From Periconia sp. R9002 (Eukaryota; Ascomycota; Dothideomycetes; Pleosporales; Periconiaceae), in NCBI GenBank assembly GCA_023627715.1, contig JAMAHW010000023.1, positions 248,001 to 312,000 on the forward strand: 64,000 bases of DNA. The letters run 5' to 3'. Numbering within the stretch: position 1 is the first letter of the stretch; the number at the start of each line of letters is the position of its first letter. Below, in pieces: positions 10,826 to 21,695 of the stretch. Position numbers and translations under genes: made by a program. The notes under the pieces were generated by a model that was not told the DNA's origin, ran no database searches, and saw only the letters and a list, made by a program, of their open reading frames with translations.

Positions 10826-13214
10826 GTTGGTTCAATGTAGGTAGATATCGATAGATAGATTGAGCGATGCTGCGGAGCTAGACGAGTATGGAAGGAGAGA
10901 CAAGATCAACGCATGCAACAACGGGCGAAGGAGCGGGCGATACGGGCAGAGCAAAAGCAGGAGCAAAGTGAATGGCAACTCATCACATGAGGCGGGTGAG
11001 GGTCGCGAGAGAAAATATAAATACATGATCCAATTCCAAGCAAGTGCTGGGTCAAACACGTGTAGAGTGAGGCAGATCCTGAGAGAAGCGACTCATGCAC
11101 AGTGTAGGGCAAGGCTAGCCCCAAAGTCTCAAACGCGGGAGCGTACCGCTTTGGGACCTGTCAAAAAAGACGACGCCGAACGCGTGACGAGCAGGCTGCC
11201 CTGGTCGTGATCCTGGTTCTGGGCCTCGGATGCAGTGTGCGTGCAGTATTGTAACAGTAGTATGCACAGCACCCTTTGGGGTCAATGAGCCCTGTCCAGG
11301 GTGCCTGCAAGTTGCAACGGTGTACACTGTCAGTCATACCAAGAACCATGAATCGGGGGAGGAGCAAGAACGACCAGGTGAGGGCCGTATCATCTTGTCG
11401 CCTGGAGAACGACGACAGATGTATTATAGCCAGGGTTGGCCCTCCTATACCACACCGTAACGGAAAGCCGACCCCCCACCACTCATCGAAAGGCGGCCAA
11501 GAGCTTGCGACTGAAGCTGTTCGAAGGGCAAACTTTGTTTGCGTGCGCGTCTTCGAGTCTAACTTTGCGAAGCCCCTAACTATTATTATCCGAGCGGAAG
11601 AGTAAGGTTTGACAGGAGATGAGGTTGGGTCAACTAGCAGGCGCACCGCGACCAACAGAAGCACATAGCGGCAACGAACAGTTCCTTGTCAAGGTGACGA
11701 TGCCGTGTGGAGAGTACTGTGGATTAGACTGTGATGCGAGAGAGAGACACAGAGAGACCTATCTGCTTTACCAAGGGCTTGTAGGATCCCGGACGATCCA
11801 TCAGGCTAAAACGCTGCAAGCCGCCGTGACATTTCAAACGCTCATCACCCACCGTGGATCTAACGCATGCGGCACATTACTCGCCGTGCAACGTGCGCCG
11901 ACAAGCACTGTTGCACCACGCAAATATTCGCTAGCCTACAGTACATGGTCTCAAACATCGTCAAGTCCTGCCGTGGGTCTGCCCCTCAATTTAGACTTTG
12001 GGACTGTCGCGCTGTCCACACGACCAATCTGAAGGCAATAAATCATTGTCAAACCTCGCGCCGAGCTAGGCGCCACTCCTTCGCACACATTCTTCCGAGA
12101 CAAGGTCCACTCAGCACTGGAACTGTGGACGGTAAGCGAGTAGAGAAAAAAAGTTTCGCGAGCTGCAGAGTCGAACGTCCGGATCCTCGACGTTGGGCGT
12201 GGGATGATGGCATGATGGCGAAGCGAGTAGTCGATTGCGCCCCCTAGTCCGCCCTGGTCCCCTGAGTCTGCAGTCTGTAATACTATGGGAAAGTTGCCAG
12301 GCGGGCCGCCAACTTGGCTCCCCCTTCTCCTCCTCAAGACCGTGATAGGTAAAGCAACTAGACGTGTTGACATTCGCCCGCGTCATTGCGCAGGGGGTTC
12401 CTTGGGCAATCGTGACAGCGTCCCTGCTTTTGCTTGCAGCAGCTTCCATGCCAAAAGAAAAAGAGAAGAAAAAAGGAATTGATCCAGAAAGTGTCGTGAG
12501 GCTATCCCGACCTGCCGCCCACAACACAAGAATCAAGTTTTTCTTTTCTTCCTACCCCCCGAGAATACCGATACGGCGATACGGAGTGCGCAGAAATAAT
12601 TAGTATGGTGTGCAACTGGAGGCGAGGCCGGCTACCGGGATAAGTCATGCCACTCGCTATGATGATGGTATGATATGGAGAGGATGGGCATGATGATTCC
12701 CCACAGTACAATTTAATCGGTGCTCCGAGTGCACAGTGTGAGTTCGGGGCTTGCGATTTGTGTTACAGCGATTTCGATTTCGACTTCAACTCCATGAGGG
12801 CCATTGTTCGCTCCCTCGCGTCTCCTGCACGCAACCTGTTCCAGAAGAGCGGTAGAAGCATGCGGGCATCTACTTACTGTTTCCAGGAGAAGTGGCTCTA
12901 GCATCCGCATGTCGCAGACACCCAAGAGAAGGTACACCGTACAGATAGGTACAAGTAGGTTGAGCAGATCGCCTGTGCATGCCCCGTTGCAGTAAAGTTC
13001 AGGTTCCGTTCCAGCGCGGGGTGGCAGTCGGAGAGTCGCAACGTCGGATCCTCCGGAGATACATCGGCCCGATAGATGAAATGTCTCGTCCGCTCTTGAC
13101 TTCATCATTGCACAGGCACTGCTGTGACTCGCAACGCAACCCGTCTTCTCGTTCCACCGCCTTTTTCACCACGAGGGGGGCTAACTCTCGCTTACAATCA
13201 ATCGACCTGGTCTG
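10826..13214. other. 2.4 kb intergenic region
   Basis: It lies between two divergent genes and contains several overlapping open frames of 60-170 codons on both strands, none with family features or a matching splice partner. A GATA/TAGA-rich stretch lies at 10840-10865. The longest minus-strand frame (13108-12713, 131 codons) has no domain I can name. It probably holds long promoters and UTRs. Confidence 0.55.
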
Positions 13215-14017
13215 ATGAACTCGTCCACGCGAACCTTCGCACCCTTCTTGAGGGGAGCTCTGTCTCCTCTGCAGCGGCAGGCTGCGGCGAGCCAGTCATC
13301 CTTCTTCGCCCGCACCCTCTCGCGCAGCTACGCTTCTACTACACGCGCGGTTCCCCGATTAAAACCTTCCTCTTCATCCTTTCAAAGTACTGCTCTTTTC
13401 CAGCTCCGGGGGAAGCAAGCGTACCTTCCCCGCCGATCCGTACGCTTCAAAAGTGACAAGCCCTCACAAAGCCCAAACCCAACTCCCCATCTGGGTAGCC
13501 CGGAACCCGCGCTCTCGCTCACACAGCGATTCAAAAACTTGGGTCGCCAATATGGGTGGCTTGCGCTTGGTGTATACGCGTTTCTAACGGTTCTCGATTT
13601 CCCCTTCTGCTTCATGACAGTGCGGTTGCTAGGGCCGGAGAGGATAGGACACTACGAACATGTTGCCGTAGAATGGATCAAGAAGATGCTGCGGATACCC
13701 TTCCCAAATCTATGGAAAGAATCAGACTCGAACGCACAAGCGGAGGTCTTGGACGCAACTGCAAGAGAAGGATCGGTGGAAGCATCTGCGGCGGCGACAA
13801 CCCGGGGTGAAGCATGTATGAAACGAAACATCATCGTCCGCGTGACTGCTGCTGACACAATTCTACAGCCTTATGGACCCAACTGGTTCTAGCCTACGCC
13901 GTCCACAAGAGCCTCATCTTCATCAGGATTCCCCTCACGGCTGCCCTCCTACCCAAAGTCGCCAAGATATTGCGAGGATGGGGATATAAAGTCGGCAGAG
14001 CGAAGCCGACAAACTAA
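13215..14017 (+). CDS. Mitochondrial DUF1279 (FAM210-like) protein
   Basis: Predicted mitochondrial inner-membrane protein of the DUF1279/FAM210 family, whose members affect mitochondrial translation and morphology in animals; the fungal role is unclear. Two exons, 13215-13815 and 13869-14017, join across a 53 bp intron (GTATGA...CTACAG) to give about 249 aa. The first ~75 residues are rich in Ser, Arg and Ala with no acidic residues, a mitochondrial targeting sequence. The domain starts near residue 100 with LTQRFKNLGRQYGWLALGVY, followed by a membrane helix and the LDFPFCFMTVRLLG motif. The second exon supplies LWTQLVLAYAVHKSLIF and ends KILRGWGYKVGRAKPTN, typical of the family C-terminus. 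An alternative donor 11 bases upstream would also keep the frame roughly; GTATGA is the better match. Confidence 0.9.
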
Positions 14018-14730
14018 CCCGTTAACAAACGATCATAATCGCTTCTCACCGATATCAGAGCACAAGCTCAGTGGAGCAACCCCACACTCCACCTCGTCCT
14101 TTCTTTGGTGGTATAGACGTACTTGTACGATAAGTGTAACATCTCTCAAAATACCGAATTTTCCTCCTTTCGTGTCCCTCAGGACACATCTATTTCTTCC
14201 TTCATTCAGCCATAGTCAAAATCGCCCGTGTCGCAGCGTCTTCTCGGAACTGAAACTCGCACTCGCCTGGCTGTAGCGCTTCTGAAACCCCACACACCAC
14301 ACCCACATATCTTCCTCCCATTACCTCTCCAATCCCACGCTTTACCATGTCTTCACCCCTCGCACTTGTCACACGCCAGCCTCGATAAAGTTCCTCGCTT
14401 ATCGTCAGCCAAGCTTCCCACCCTCCTTTCCACCCCAAAAAACCCAGAAAAGGACCGAACCGCCGACCCTCCGTTAAACTTTCGGCGGCGCGTCTTTTGA
14501 TAGACAAGAACGGCAGGATTCTGTGCATATCTTCTCTGCAGCTTTACCCCTTAGTTATCGCTACCGAGCCATTGGAGACAAACCTTATTTGACCATTATG
14601 CGATGTCTGTGCGTTAGTCGTCGTCGTCGTCCACTTTTCAATGCCTACAAGTAATGCGATGCCGATCCCACAACACGTCCCTAACTTTTTGCCTTTTGCA
14701 CTGACTTGCCGTGCTATTGTTCCGCTCCTT

Positions 14731-14752
14731 CCCCCCCCCCCCCCCCCCCCCC
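14731..14752 (+). repeat. C22 homopolymer
   Basis: Twenty-two consecutive C bases on the plus strand. Its exact length is prone to sequencing error and polymorphism. Confidence 0.95.
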
Positions 14753-15032
14753 GCTTCGGGCCTTCTTCTAGCTCCGGCGATGTTTTTCTTTCCCCCCTTG
14801 ACTACCCATATGGGTGGAGTTGAAGTGGAGTGAAGTGGACTTAGCGGCGACGGTGCCTGAGGGGCGCTAAGGAAACTTTAATTCGCGTTATGTGCACGAC
14901 GGAGTTATTCGTCCGCTCTTCGGAACTTTTTTACGGCATCATGCGTGCACGTTCTTTGGTAAGAAGTGAAGCGGCTTGGGCGGTTCTTGTTCTTTTTGTA
15001 CGAAATTGCAGGACTGTAGGTATAGGCATTTG

Positions 15033-15056
15033 TATATATATATATATATATATATA
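15033..15056. repeat. (TA)12 microsatellite
   Basis: A 24 bp perfect alternating TA run. Confidence 0.95.
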
Positions 15057-15378
15057 CAATGTGGGGTTTAGCTGGGCATTGGGACACGCAGCCAATATCG
15101 CTTTGACACTTTGACGACACAGTGTTAGTCGGTCTGTGTAAGGTACGTTGAGAGGTCATTTAGCAGTATTCGAAGGGGAATAATGTACGGTTGATAGATA
15201 TGAAGTATGAATTGATCATCACATCAACCGTTACATTCCCCATCATATATACACGGTTCCCAGTCTAGCTAAAACCAGAATTGTACATGTGTATATCCTT
15301 TTCTCTTCTTTTTTTTAGGGTGAAATATCTATCTATGTATGAGGGCGTTCTCTACCCCAACAACGACAGCAAAGATCC

Positions 15379-15395
15379 AAAAAAAAAAAAAAAAA
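15379..15395 (+). repeat. A17 homopolymer
   Basis: Seventeen consecutive A bases in an AT-rich intergenic context. Confidence 0.9.
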
Positions 15396-15451
15396 CTGAT
15401 ATCTACAAAGCTGTAGAATCAAGAAACCAAAAAGGATGAACCACCCTTTCG

Positions 15452-15467
15452 ACACACACACACACAC
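15452..15467. repeat. (AC)8 microsatellite
   Basis: A perfect 16 bp dinucleotide repeat. Confidence 0.9.
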
Positions 15468-15644
15468 GCAAATCTACAAAAAGAAAAGAAGGGTTAAGGG
15501 CGTTCGTTGTATAACATACCCTCCATATTACCCACCACAAATATACATATATCCCTCCACTTTCTTTTTTTCGTTAGAATTTTCTAATGCTTTGTACATA
15601 CATATGTAGTAAATCATAACATCTACAGAGTTATTTCATCTCCC

Positions 15645-15670
15645 CACGTCACGTCACGTCACGTCACGTC
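15645..15670. repeat. Five tandem CACGT units
   Basis: The pentamer CACGT is repeated five times head to tail. Each junction makes CGTCACGT, so the array presents several overlapping ACGT cores and TGACGT-like half-sites (bZIP/CRE type) on the two strands. It may be simple slippage. Confidence 0.9.
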
Positions 15671-16782
15671 GAAACAGATAGATACACTGTTCATTACTTC
15701 ACTGTACGTATGCATGCATGCAGAAACACGTCGATCGAAGAGAAAGAGGGATGGATATGTAGGTAGGTACCAGGCAAGTTTTCAGCAGAAAGACTTTTCT
15801 TGATTGTTGATCTCGCTGTGTGTGTAGGTGGGAAGGAAGAAGAGGAAGAGAAAAGTGAGTAAGGAGGGTTTGATGCGTGGGAGATGGAATGGGTTATATG
15901 TTTAAGTTACATACACACATATACGAGGTTGGGTATGTGAATTGTATAGTTTTGTAGATGTGAATAAATCCTATCCTTGAAGTACGATTTTTGATTTTGC
16001 TTTGGAAGTATTGAATGGGGTTCTACCTACATGGAGAAAACAAAAACGCCCCAAAGTAGAGCAACGGAAAAAAGGTCGACGGCCTTAGCGACAAATATTC
16101 CCAATCTCGAAGTGGGATGAATGGATTATTATGGGATGGGTATTCAAAAGGCGGACCGCCTTTTTTGGTTTCTTACTTTTGGGTTTTGTTTTTGTTCGAG
16201 GTAGAAACCCTTCTAATAGTTCCAAAAAAAAAGAAGGGATGGATAGGTACGTACATAACGACTGACGCAACAAGGAAGAGAAGTAGAGGGATTGGAGCAG
16301 TTGATGTTAAAAGTACGTTGTCATATGTATGTAGGTATGTTATCATAGTTGGAGAATTAGATATCGTACATGAGTAGAAGAGCGTACGAGAGGTTTATTA
16401 TTAGGGTATTCGTTTGGACGGTCGGAATGAACAGGGAGAGAGTAGAAAATGCTTTGTTGTTTTGAGGTTGGATGTTTTGGCATGGGAGTTACGCTCACAC
16501 TAACGCCGGCTATGGACCAAAGGCATGGTAATCGAACAACAAAGGTCTACACGGAAAATCAATGTGTCCACGAGTAGTCACTGTGAATGGACAATGCAAA
16601 TGGTCATATAGTGGTACATTGAAAATTGTGTATTGATACATATCATGCCAAAAAAAACCCAGTCGTGATCGAGTGTCATTCATCTCTGTTCACGTATTAT
16701 GTGAAGCCATCTCAACTCATTTTATCCTGCGAATTGAAAATCCTGATAAACTCCTCGGACAATGAATCATGCATGCACATGC

Positions 16783-17420
16783 TTAGTCGAAGGGGTTGGT
16801 GCGGGTTCCCCAGTAGGTGAGGAATAGGGAGAGACCGACGGTCTCGAAGACGCGGGCAGCGGCGCCGATGGCGATGGTGTCAATGGGACGCTTCTCGGTG
16901 ACGAGCTGGGAGACGATCTGGATGACACGATTAGCACATGCTGGATGGTGGTGATTTTCGAGGCAATGACTTACGGAAGGAGCAGCGGAGGCGAAGAAGA
17001 TGAGAGAGCCAAGGTAGGCAGCTCCCTTGTAGGTCAAGGTACCGGTAGCGTTGATCAAAGCACCCACACCATACGACTGAATGGCAGAGCCGAGGAGCGA
17101 GCTACCCCATGATGCAGCGGCGGTGGCAGCCTCCTTGGAGTGGAAGTACTCATCCTTGGAGTTGGCTGCCTGGGCGCGGCGGTAGGCGTCACCGAAGACG
17201 GGACCAAGCACGGCGAGAGAGACGGCGTGGTTGAAGGCAGTGCCGAGGGCGATGGCCGAAGGCTTAACGGGAGGGAGGTCTGATGGGAATTAGCATACTG
17301 CGATGATGAAAACCTCTTTGGATGCAAATGCTGCCATCACGCGTTCGTGAAGCTCTGGATCGGCGATGGCTTTGTCTGCATAGCTGCCGGGAGAAACAAC
17401 TTACAGTGAAGAGTGGCCAT
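16783..17420 (-). CDS. Small integral membrane protein, fungal DUF1761-like family
   Basis: A 151-residue membrane protein of unknown function. Three exons join in frame: 17420-17405 (16 bases, encoding MATLH plus one base), 17279-16975 and 16917-16783, with introns of 125 and 57 bp. The first exon is tiny but is supported by a GTAAGT donor and the in-frame result MATLHYLPPVKPSAIALGTAF. Features are a hydrophobic N-terminal helix, FGDAYRRAQAANSKDEYFH, a Gly/Ala-rich region with SWGSSLLGSAIQSYGVGALI, and the C-terminal helix ending SLFLTYWGTRTNPFD. Three to four membrane helices are likely. I recall this fungal family as assigned to DUF1761; the family name is less certain than the gene. Confidence 0.85.
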
Positions 17421-18085
17421 TGTGATGGATTATGTGTGTGGAATTGAGTTTGAGGGATTGGAGATGATGGAGGAGCAAGAAGTGGATGCAATTAATTCGT
17501 GGAGTGAAGTGACAAGAAGGCCAGGAATGCAAGGAGGCTTTTGTACCTCTGTGGACGACGGCTTTCACCTGACCATACATTACGTCACGGCTACGGTGTT
17601 TGCCAAGCATCGTCGCCCATCACGCAGGATTTTGCGTGCTCCAGGCCCCAAGCGGAAATCAAAGGCGCTGCCCGCGCATTCTGGAGATCCGTGCACCAGA
17701 TCGAGGCGCCTCCAGGGCCAATTTGCCCGTCTGCCATCCATTTTCCGAGGGGGATGATGGGATTTCTTCGACACAACGTCATCCTCCTTCAGAGCTGGAC
17801 AATGGCCCGAGGCGATTGGAAATGTGGGCATGTGGGAAATGTGGCCCAAGCTCCCCGCGCGCTTGGACCCCCGCGTTGCTGTTTCAGGTTAATCGGCAAA
17901 TTACCTAACCTTCATATCCTGAGGCCCATAGATTCGAGAGTGTTGAGCATCAAGGGACATGTAACCACCTCACCCTCTTTTGCTGCCTCTAACCAGCACG
18001 GGGCTGTCTCTGATGCATTGTGAGCACTTGGCTTTGACTCCCACGGGTTGCCCAGCGGCGACGCGACGCAGTATCGTCAGTCACA
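17421..18085. other. Divergent promoter region
   Basis: It separates the minus-strand DUF1761-like gene from the plus-strand Dabb gene and must hold both promoters. Open frames of about 100-160 codons overlap here on both strands without any family feature and were not accepted. Confidence 0.6.
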
Positions 18086-18690
18086 ATGCTGTTCCGGCAT
18101 CGCTCCATAGGTAGCTTCGTAATCCTTCTGCTCCTCCTACTGATACCAATCTACTTTCTCTTCGGCCTACAGACGACATCGAGTAGTTCAGTGGATTGGT
18201 TTGCCCACAATATTGCCCTGTCCCGAAATCCAGAGCCTGCCATTCCCATCACTACCCATATCGTGCTCTTCCAATTCAAGAAGAGCGCTAGCTCGTTCCA
18301 TATCAAGGAAGTAAGCGTTCCATAAGTCCATTACAGTAAACGCGCCCATGGCTGACACGCGCCCAAAGATAACGTCCAAAATGCTTGCCTTGAAGAAGTC
18401 CTGCATTCACCCCTCCACCAACCGGCCTTATATCAAGTCCATTACGGGCGGTAAGGATAACTCGATAGAAAACCTACAAGTACGAATCTAAATAACTCAT
18501 TCGTTTACAATCATTGACCACTGTCTCATAGAACAATATCAGCCACGCATTCATCGTCAAATTCGCGTCTGATGAGGATCGCGATTTCTACGTCAATAAA
18601 GATCCAGTGCATAAAGCGTTTAAAGATGCGGCAGGTCCTCATTTAGAGAAAGCGGTGGTAGTTGATTTTCAAGAGAGCGTATTTACGTGA
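18086..18690 (+). CDS. Stress-responsive A/B barrel (Dabb) domain protein with N-terminal membrane anchor
   Basis: Predicted single-pass membrane protein carrying a dimeric alpha/beta barrel (Dabb) domain. Three exons, 18086-18310, 18369-18479 and 18532-18690, are all in phase 0 and give 164 aa; introns are 58 and 52 bp. Residues ~9-31 form a strong hydrophobic helix after MLFRHRS, so it is a signal anchor or signal peptide. The domain begins with ITTHIVLFQFKKSAS, the usual Dabb first strand with its HIVLF motif, continues SCIHPSTNRPYIKSITGG, and ends with HAFIVKFASDEDRDFYVNKDP-type helix/strand and the terminal VVVDFQES strand. The family is linked to stress response in plants and to small aromatic enzymes in bacteria; the fungal function is unknown. 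Confidence 0.88.
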
Positions 18691-18750
18691 GATGGTGGTC
18701 CGCAATTGTAGTGACAGCTTCAGAGGGGAAAAAATGATGAAATATATACT

Positions 18751-18996
18751 GTCACGCGGGTGTGGATATATCCCGCACTCACAGAATATTATAAAGGGCT
18801 TGTTGTATATCTATACAAGAAATCTATATTTCTAAATAGTAAAATAAGAGAAAAGGCGTAAACAAAAACTATAGAAATAACCTAGCATTCTACTTACCTC
18901 TAATAGAATTATAATCTTGGGAGGAAGAGACCCTTAAAGCGTAGTATGTGGAGTGGTAAGTCTTGTGAGTGCGGGCTATTTCCACACCCGCGTGAC
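18751..18996. mobile_element. MITE-like element, 246 bp with 32 bp terminal inverted repeats
   Basis: The left end, 18751-18782, begins GTCACGCGGGTGTGGA and the right end, 18965-18996, is its reverse complement with two mismatches over 32 bases (central TAT/AAT-type differences). The interior is AT-rich and non-coding. This fits a non-autonomous DNA transposon whose superfamily is not clear. Flanking bases do not give an obvious target-site duplication, so the exact ends may be one or two bases off. It lies about 60 bp downstream of the Dabb stop codon, inside its probable 3' UTR. Confidence 0.8.
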
Positions 18997-19464
18997 TGTG
19001 TGATGTCTCTCTCGTGTTTCGTGTGATTTCGGGCCCTTGAATATCGGTTTAAAGCTAGAAGTCCCAAGACATATGCAATCGTCTGGCAGACATCTCCCAC
19101 TAATCTTTAGATCCCAATTACTTGTACACCAAAGAATGAGATATTAGAGGCAACTAATTGTAACTTGTGAAGAGAAGAGTAGTGCAGTTGTTGAGATAGG
19201 TGTATCCCGTCAACTACCAATCACAGAGCAGTGGAGCTTACTCCTAGTGGAGTGGTGGCTGGGGTCTACACACAAGTGACCATCATTCGGCTAAAGTGAA
19301 ACTGAAATGGGTGGGGTCATTCCCCACCGCTTTTTCCCGTCTTACATCTCTTTTCTCTCTCATTCGTCTCTAAGTCTTTGATCTTTGCGGTTAATGGTGA
19401 TTTATATACAATGTAAAAGTCTAAAATTGACATCTGGCAACATCAGCTCACACTGATCAATTCA
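18997..19464. other. Intergenic region between MITE and tRNA-Asn
   Basis: No gene or further repeat seen. It would carry upstream sequence of the tRNA gene. Confidence 0.6.
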
Positions 19465-19538
19465 TCCTCCGTGGCGCAATTGGCTAGCGCGTCTGACTGT
19501 TAATCAGGAGGTTCGTGGTTCGAGCCCACGCGGGGGAG
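19465..19538 (+). tRNA. tRNA-Asn (GTT)
   Basis: A complete 74-base cloverleaf without an intron. Acceptor TCCTCCG pairs with CGGGGGA (one T-G pair); the D stem is GCGC/GCGC around AATTGGCTA; the anticodon stem TCTGA/TCAGG encloses loop CTGTTAA with anticodon GTT; the T arm is CGTGG-TTCGAGC-CCACG. The discriminator base is G. Box A (TGGCGCAATTGG) and box B (GGTTCGAGCCC) are intact. Confidence 0.96.
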
Positions 19539-19540
19539 TC

Positions 19541-19546
19541 TTTTTT
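19541..19546 (+). terminator. Pol III terminator of tRNA-Asn
   Basis: A T6 run two bases after the tRNA 3' end, the normal RNA polymerase III stop signal. Confidence 0.85.
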
Positions 19547-20195
19547 GGCATCCAGACGCTTTTTTCTGCATTTTTTGCGATTTTGTGGGTGGTGTGGTGG
19601 GTGTGGGTGAAGGTGAGCGGGAGTGGAACATTATGCGATATCGAGCGTCACCCTACACCAAAATAGGTATCGAAAAGCATCTTCATGCTCTCACTGTCGA
19701 CTGTACATGGTTTTTTGGGTTGTTGGGAGATGTAGGGTTGGTTGCGCGTTCAGTGTTTCGACAAAGGCTTCTTTGTATTTTGCGCACAACACTGGGACAA
19801 CAAGGCATAAATTCCTGCCTTATCTTGCTCATAAACATCTCTGTATCTAGCGACTTCTTACTTTTTATAAATCCAACGATCCCCGAAGTGTTCTACAGTG
19901 AGAATCCGTATCTAGGATATTTACCGTCGGTAAAGTGTGACAGCTTCCCCGATTTGAACAACACATCGCTAAAACTATCCAGACGACCAACCTTCCATCC
20001 TTCATATGCAAGATAGCGGTATAATGCTAATCAAAAAGCAGATTTCCGAAGCCGAGTGTCGCTTCCGTTGGGGAAGCTCAATGGCTTCTCCGACTGAACA
20101 TCACTGCATCGAAACTCAAAGTCAACATAAAGCAGAACTTCTCAGGCAGATAAAATGTGTCAATCCAGCTCAACGCTTCATAACACTGTTCTAAA
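19547..20195. other. Intergenic region upstream of aminotransferase
   Basis: No accepted gene. Open frames of up to 143 codons on the plus strand have no domain features. It should contain the aminotransferase promoter. Confidence 0.6.
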
Positions 20196-21580
20196 ATGGC
20201 AGAAATTTACAAAGATTTTGACGTTAAGCAACTCCAACTCAACGCTTCATCATCTCTCTTCCCTTTCTCCGGCTCTTTCTACCCCGATATCATCGTCCGA
20301 TCCTCCGGTCTGTATATATGGACGTCCTCAGGTCACCGCATGCTCGACTGGACATCAGGCCAAATGTCCTGCCTGATAGGTCACGGGCATCCCGAGGTGG
20401 TAGAAGTGATCAAGAAGCACGCCGAATCCCTCGATCACCTGTTTAGCACGATGATCACACCGCCCGTCATCTCCCTGGCGACCAGACTTACAAGCCTTAC
20501 GCCGGGTCTTGATAAAGCGTTCTTTCTGAGCACGGGTGGAGAGAGCAATGAAGCTGCTATCCGGCTGGCCAAGTTCTACACAGGCAAGTTTGAGATTGTA
20601 GGGCTGAGTGCGAGCTGGCATGGGATGAGCAGCGGTGCTTTGGGCGCTCAATATCAGACCGGTCGGAAAGGTTACGGACCAAGTAGGCTTACAAAACTCT
20701 CTATTCTTCTATCCTATTGACGTTACCAGACATGCCCGGTAACTTCGCTCTGCCAGCACCAAACGCATACCGCTCCATTTTCCGCCACCCGGATGGCACC
20801 TACGACTGGCAGACCGAGCTCGAGTACGGCTTCTCGCTCATCGACCGGCAATCCTGCGGCTCCCTCGCGGCCATCATCCTCGAACCTATCCTCTCATCCG
20901 GTGGCATCCATCCCCTCCCGACCGGCTACCTCTCCGCACTCCGCAAGCACTGCTCCAAACGCAACATGCTCATCATCTGCGACGAAGCACAAACCGCCCT
21001 CGGCCGCGGCGGCGACATGTTCGCGTACCAACACGACAACGACGGTTTCGTCCCAGATATCCTCACCCTCAGCAAAACCCTCGGAAACGGAATCCCGCTC
21101 AGCGCCGTGCTCGTCAGCGACAAGATCTCTAAAAAGGTCGTCCAGGACGGCTTCTTCCTCTACAGCACGCACCTCAACGACCCCCTCCCCGCCGCCGTCG
21201 GCGACAAAGTCCTCGAAATCGTCCTCCGCGACAACCTCGCCTCCCGCGCGCGCTCCCTCGGCGTCATCCTACAACAAGGCCTGCGCCACCTACAGTCCCG
21301 TTACGCCTGTATCGGCGACGTACGCGGACGAGGTCTCATGGCGGGCGTGGAGATCGTGCTTGACAGAGAGACCAAGACGCCTGGGATTGAGCTGGGGCAC
21401 CGGATTGGGGAGAAGATGGGCGAGTTGGGGCTTTGGGCGAAGCTGGGGACACAGCAGGGGTTTTCGGGCACGTTTAGGTTTGCGCCGCCGATTACGAGTG
21501 CGGAGGGGGAAGTGAGGGAGGGGTTGGAGATTTTGGAACGGGCGTTTAGGGAGACAGAGGGGACGTTGGCGGTGTATTGA
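20196..21580 (+). CDS. Class-III PLP-dependent aminotransferase (2,2-dialkylglycine decarboxylase/AgaT-like)
   Basis: Predicted pyridoxal-phosphate enzyme transferring amino groups between an omega-amino or dialkyl amino acid and a keto acid; the substrate cannot be read from sequence. Exons 20196-20682 and 20730-21580 join across a 47 bp intron into 445 aa, the usual family length. Class-III hallmarks are the DWTSGQMSCLIGHGHPEV segment near residue 50, the PLP-phosphate loop LSTGGESNEAAIRLAKF, ILEPILSSGG, the CDEAQTALGRGG motif with Asp247 for the pyridine nitrogen, and Lys278 in LTLSKTLGNG as the Schiff-base lysine. No targeting sequence is evident, so it is probably cytosolic. The 3' half uses markedly more C-ending codons than the 5' exon. 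Confidence 0.92.
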
Positions 21581-21695
21581 GAGGATGGATGTCTGTCAGT
21601 GGAGGGCTACAGGGAACATGGTTCAGATTGGTCAAGAAGAAGTACTCTATACAGTGATCAATTGATACATAGGCTACATCTATATCAATTCACTA

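Larger units (their letters stand above)
14018..16782. other. 2.8 kb gene-free, microsatellite-rich region
   Basis: No gene with family features is present. It is AT-rich with many homopolymers and simple repeats, including C22, (TA)12, A17, (AC)8 and five CACGT units, each listed separately. Parts are probably the 3' UTRs of the two flanking convergent genes. A short inverted repeat (ACGGTTGAT...ATCAACCGT) lies at about 15187-15231. Confidence 0.6.

Noticed and set aside
12713..13108. 131-codon minus-strand frame
   Set aside because: No family features, sits in the promoter of the DUF1279 gene, and its Met-rich start and Cys distribution look random.
14202..14528. 108-codon minus-strand frame downstream of the DUF1279 gene
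   Set aside because: Probably antisense of 3' UTR; Gly/Arg/Trp-rich translation of CT-rich DNA with no domain.
17541..18023. 160-codon plus-strand frame
   Set aside because: Overlaps other equally long frames on both strands in a divergent promoter; no domain or splice partner.
19585..20016. 143-codon plus-strand frame after tRNA-Asn
   Set aside because: Composition and motifs look random and it ends just before the aminotransferase promoter.
20793..21515. 240-codon plus-strand frame inside the aminotransferase
   Set aside because: A shadow: Ser/Thr/Ala/Arg-only translation of a C-rich coding exon in another frame.
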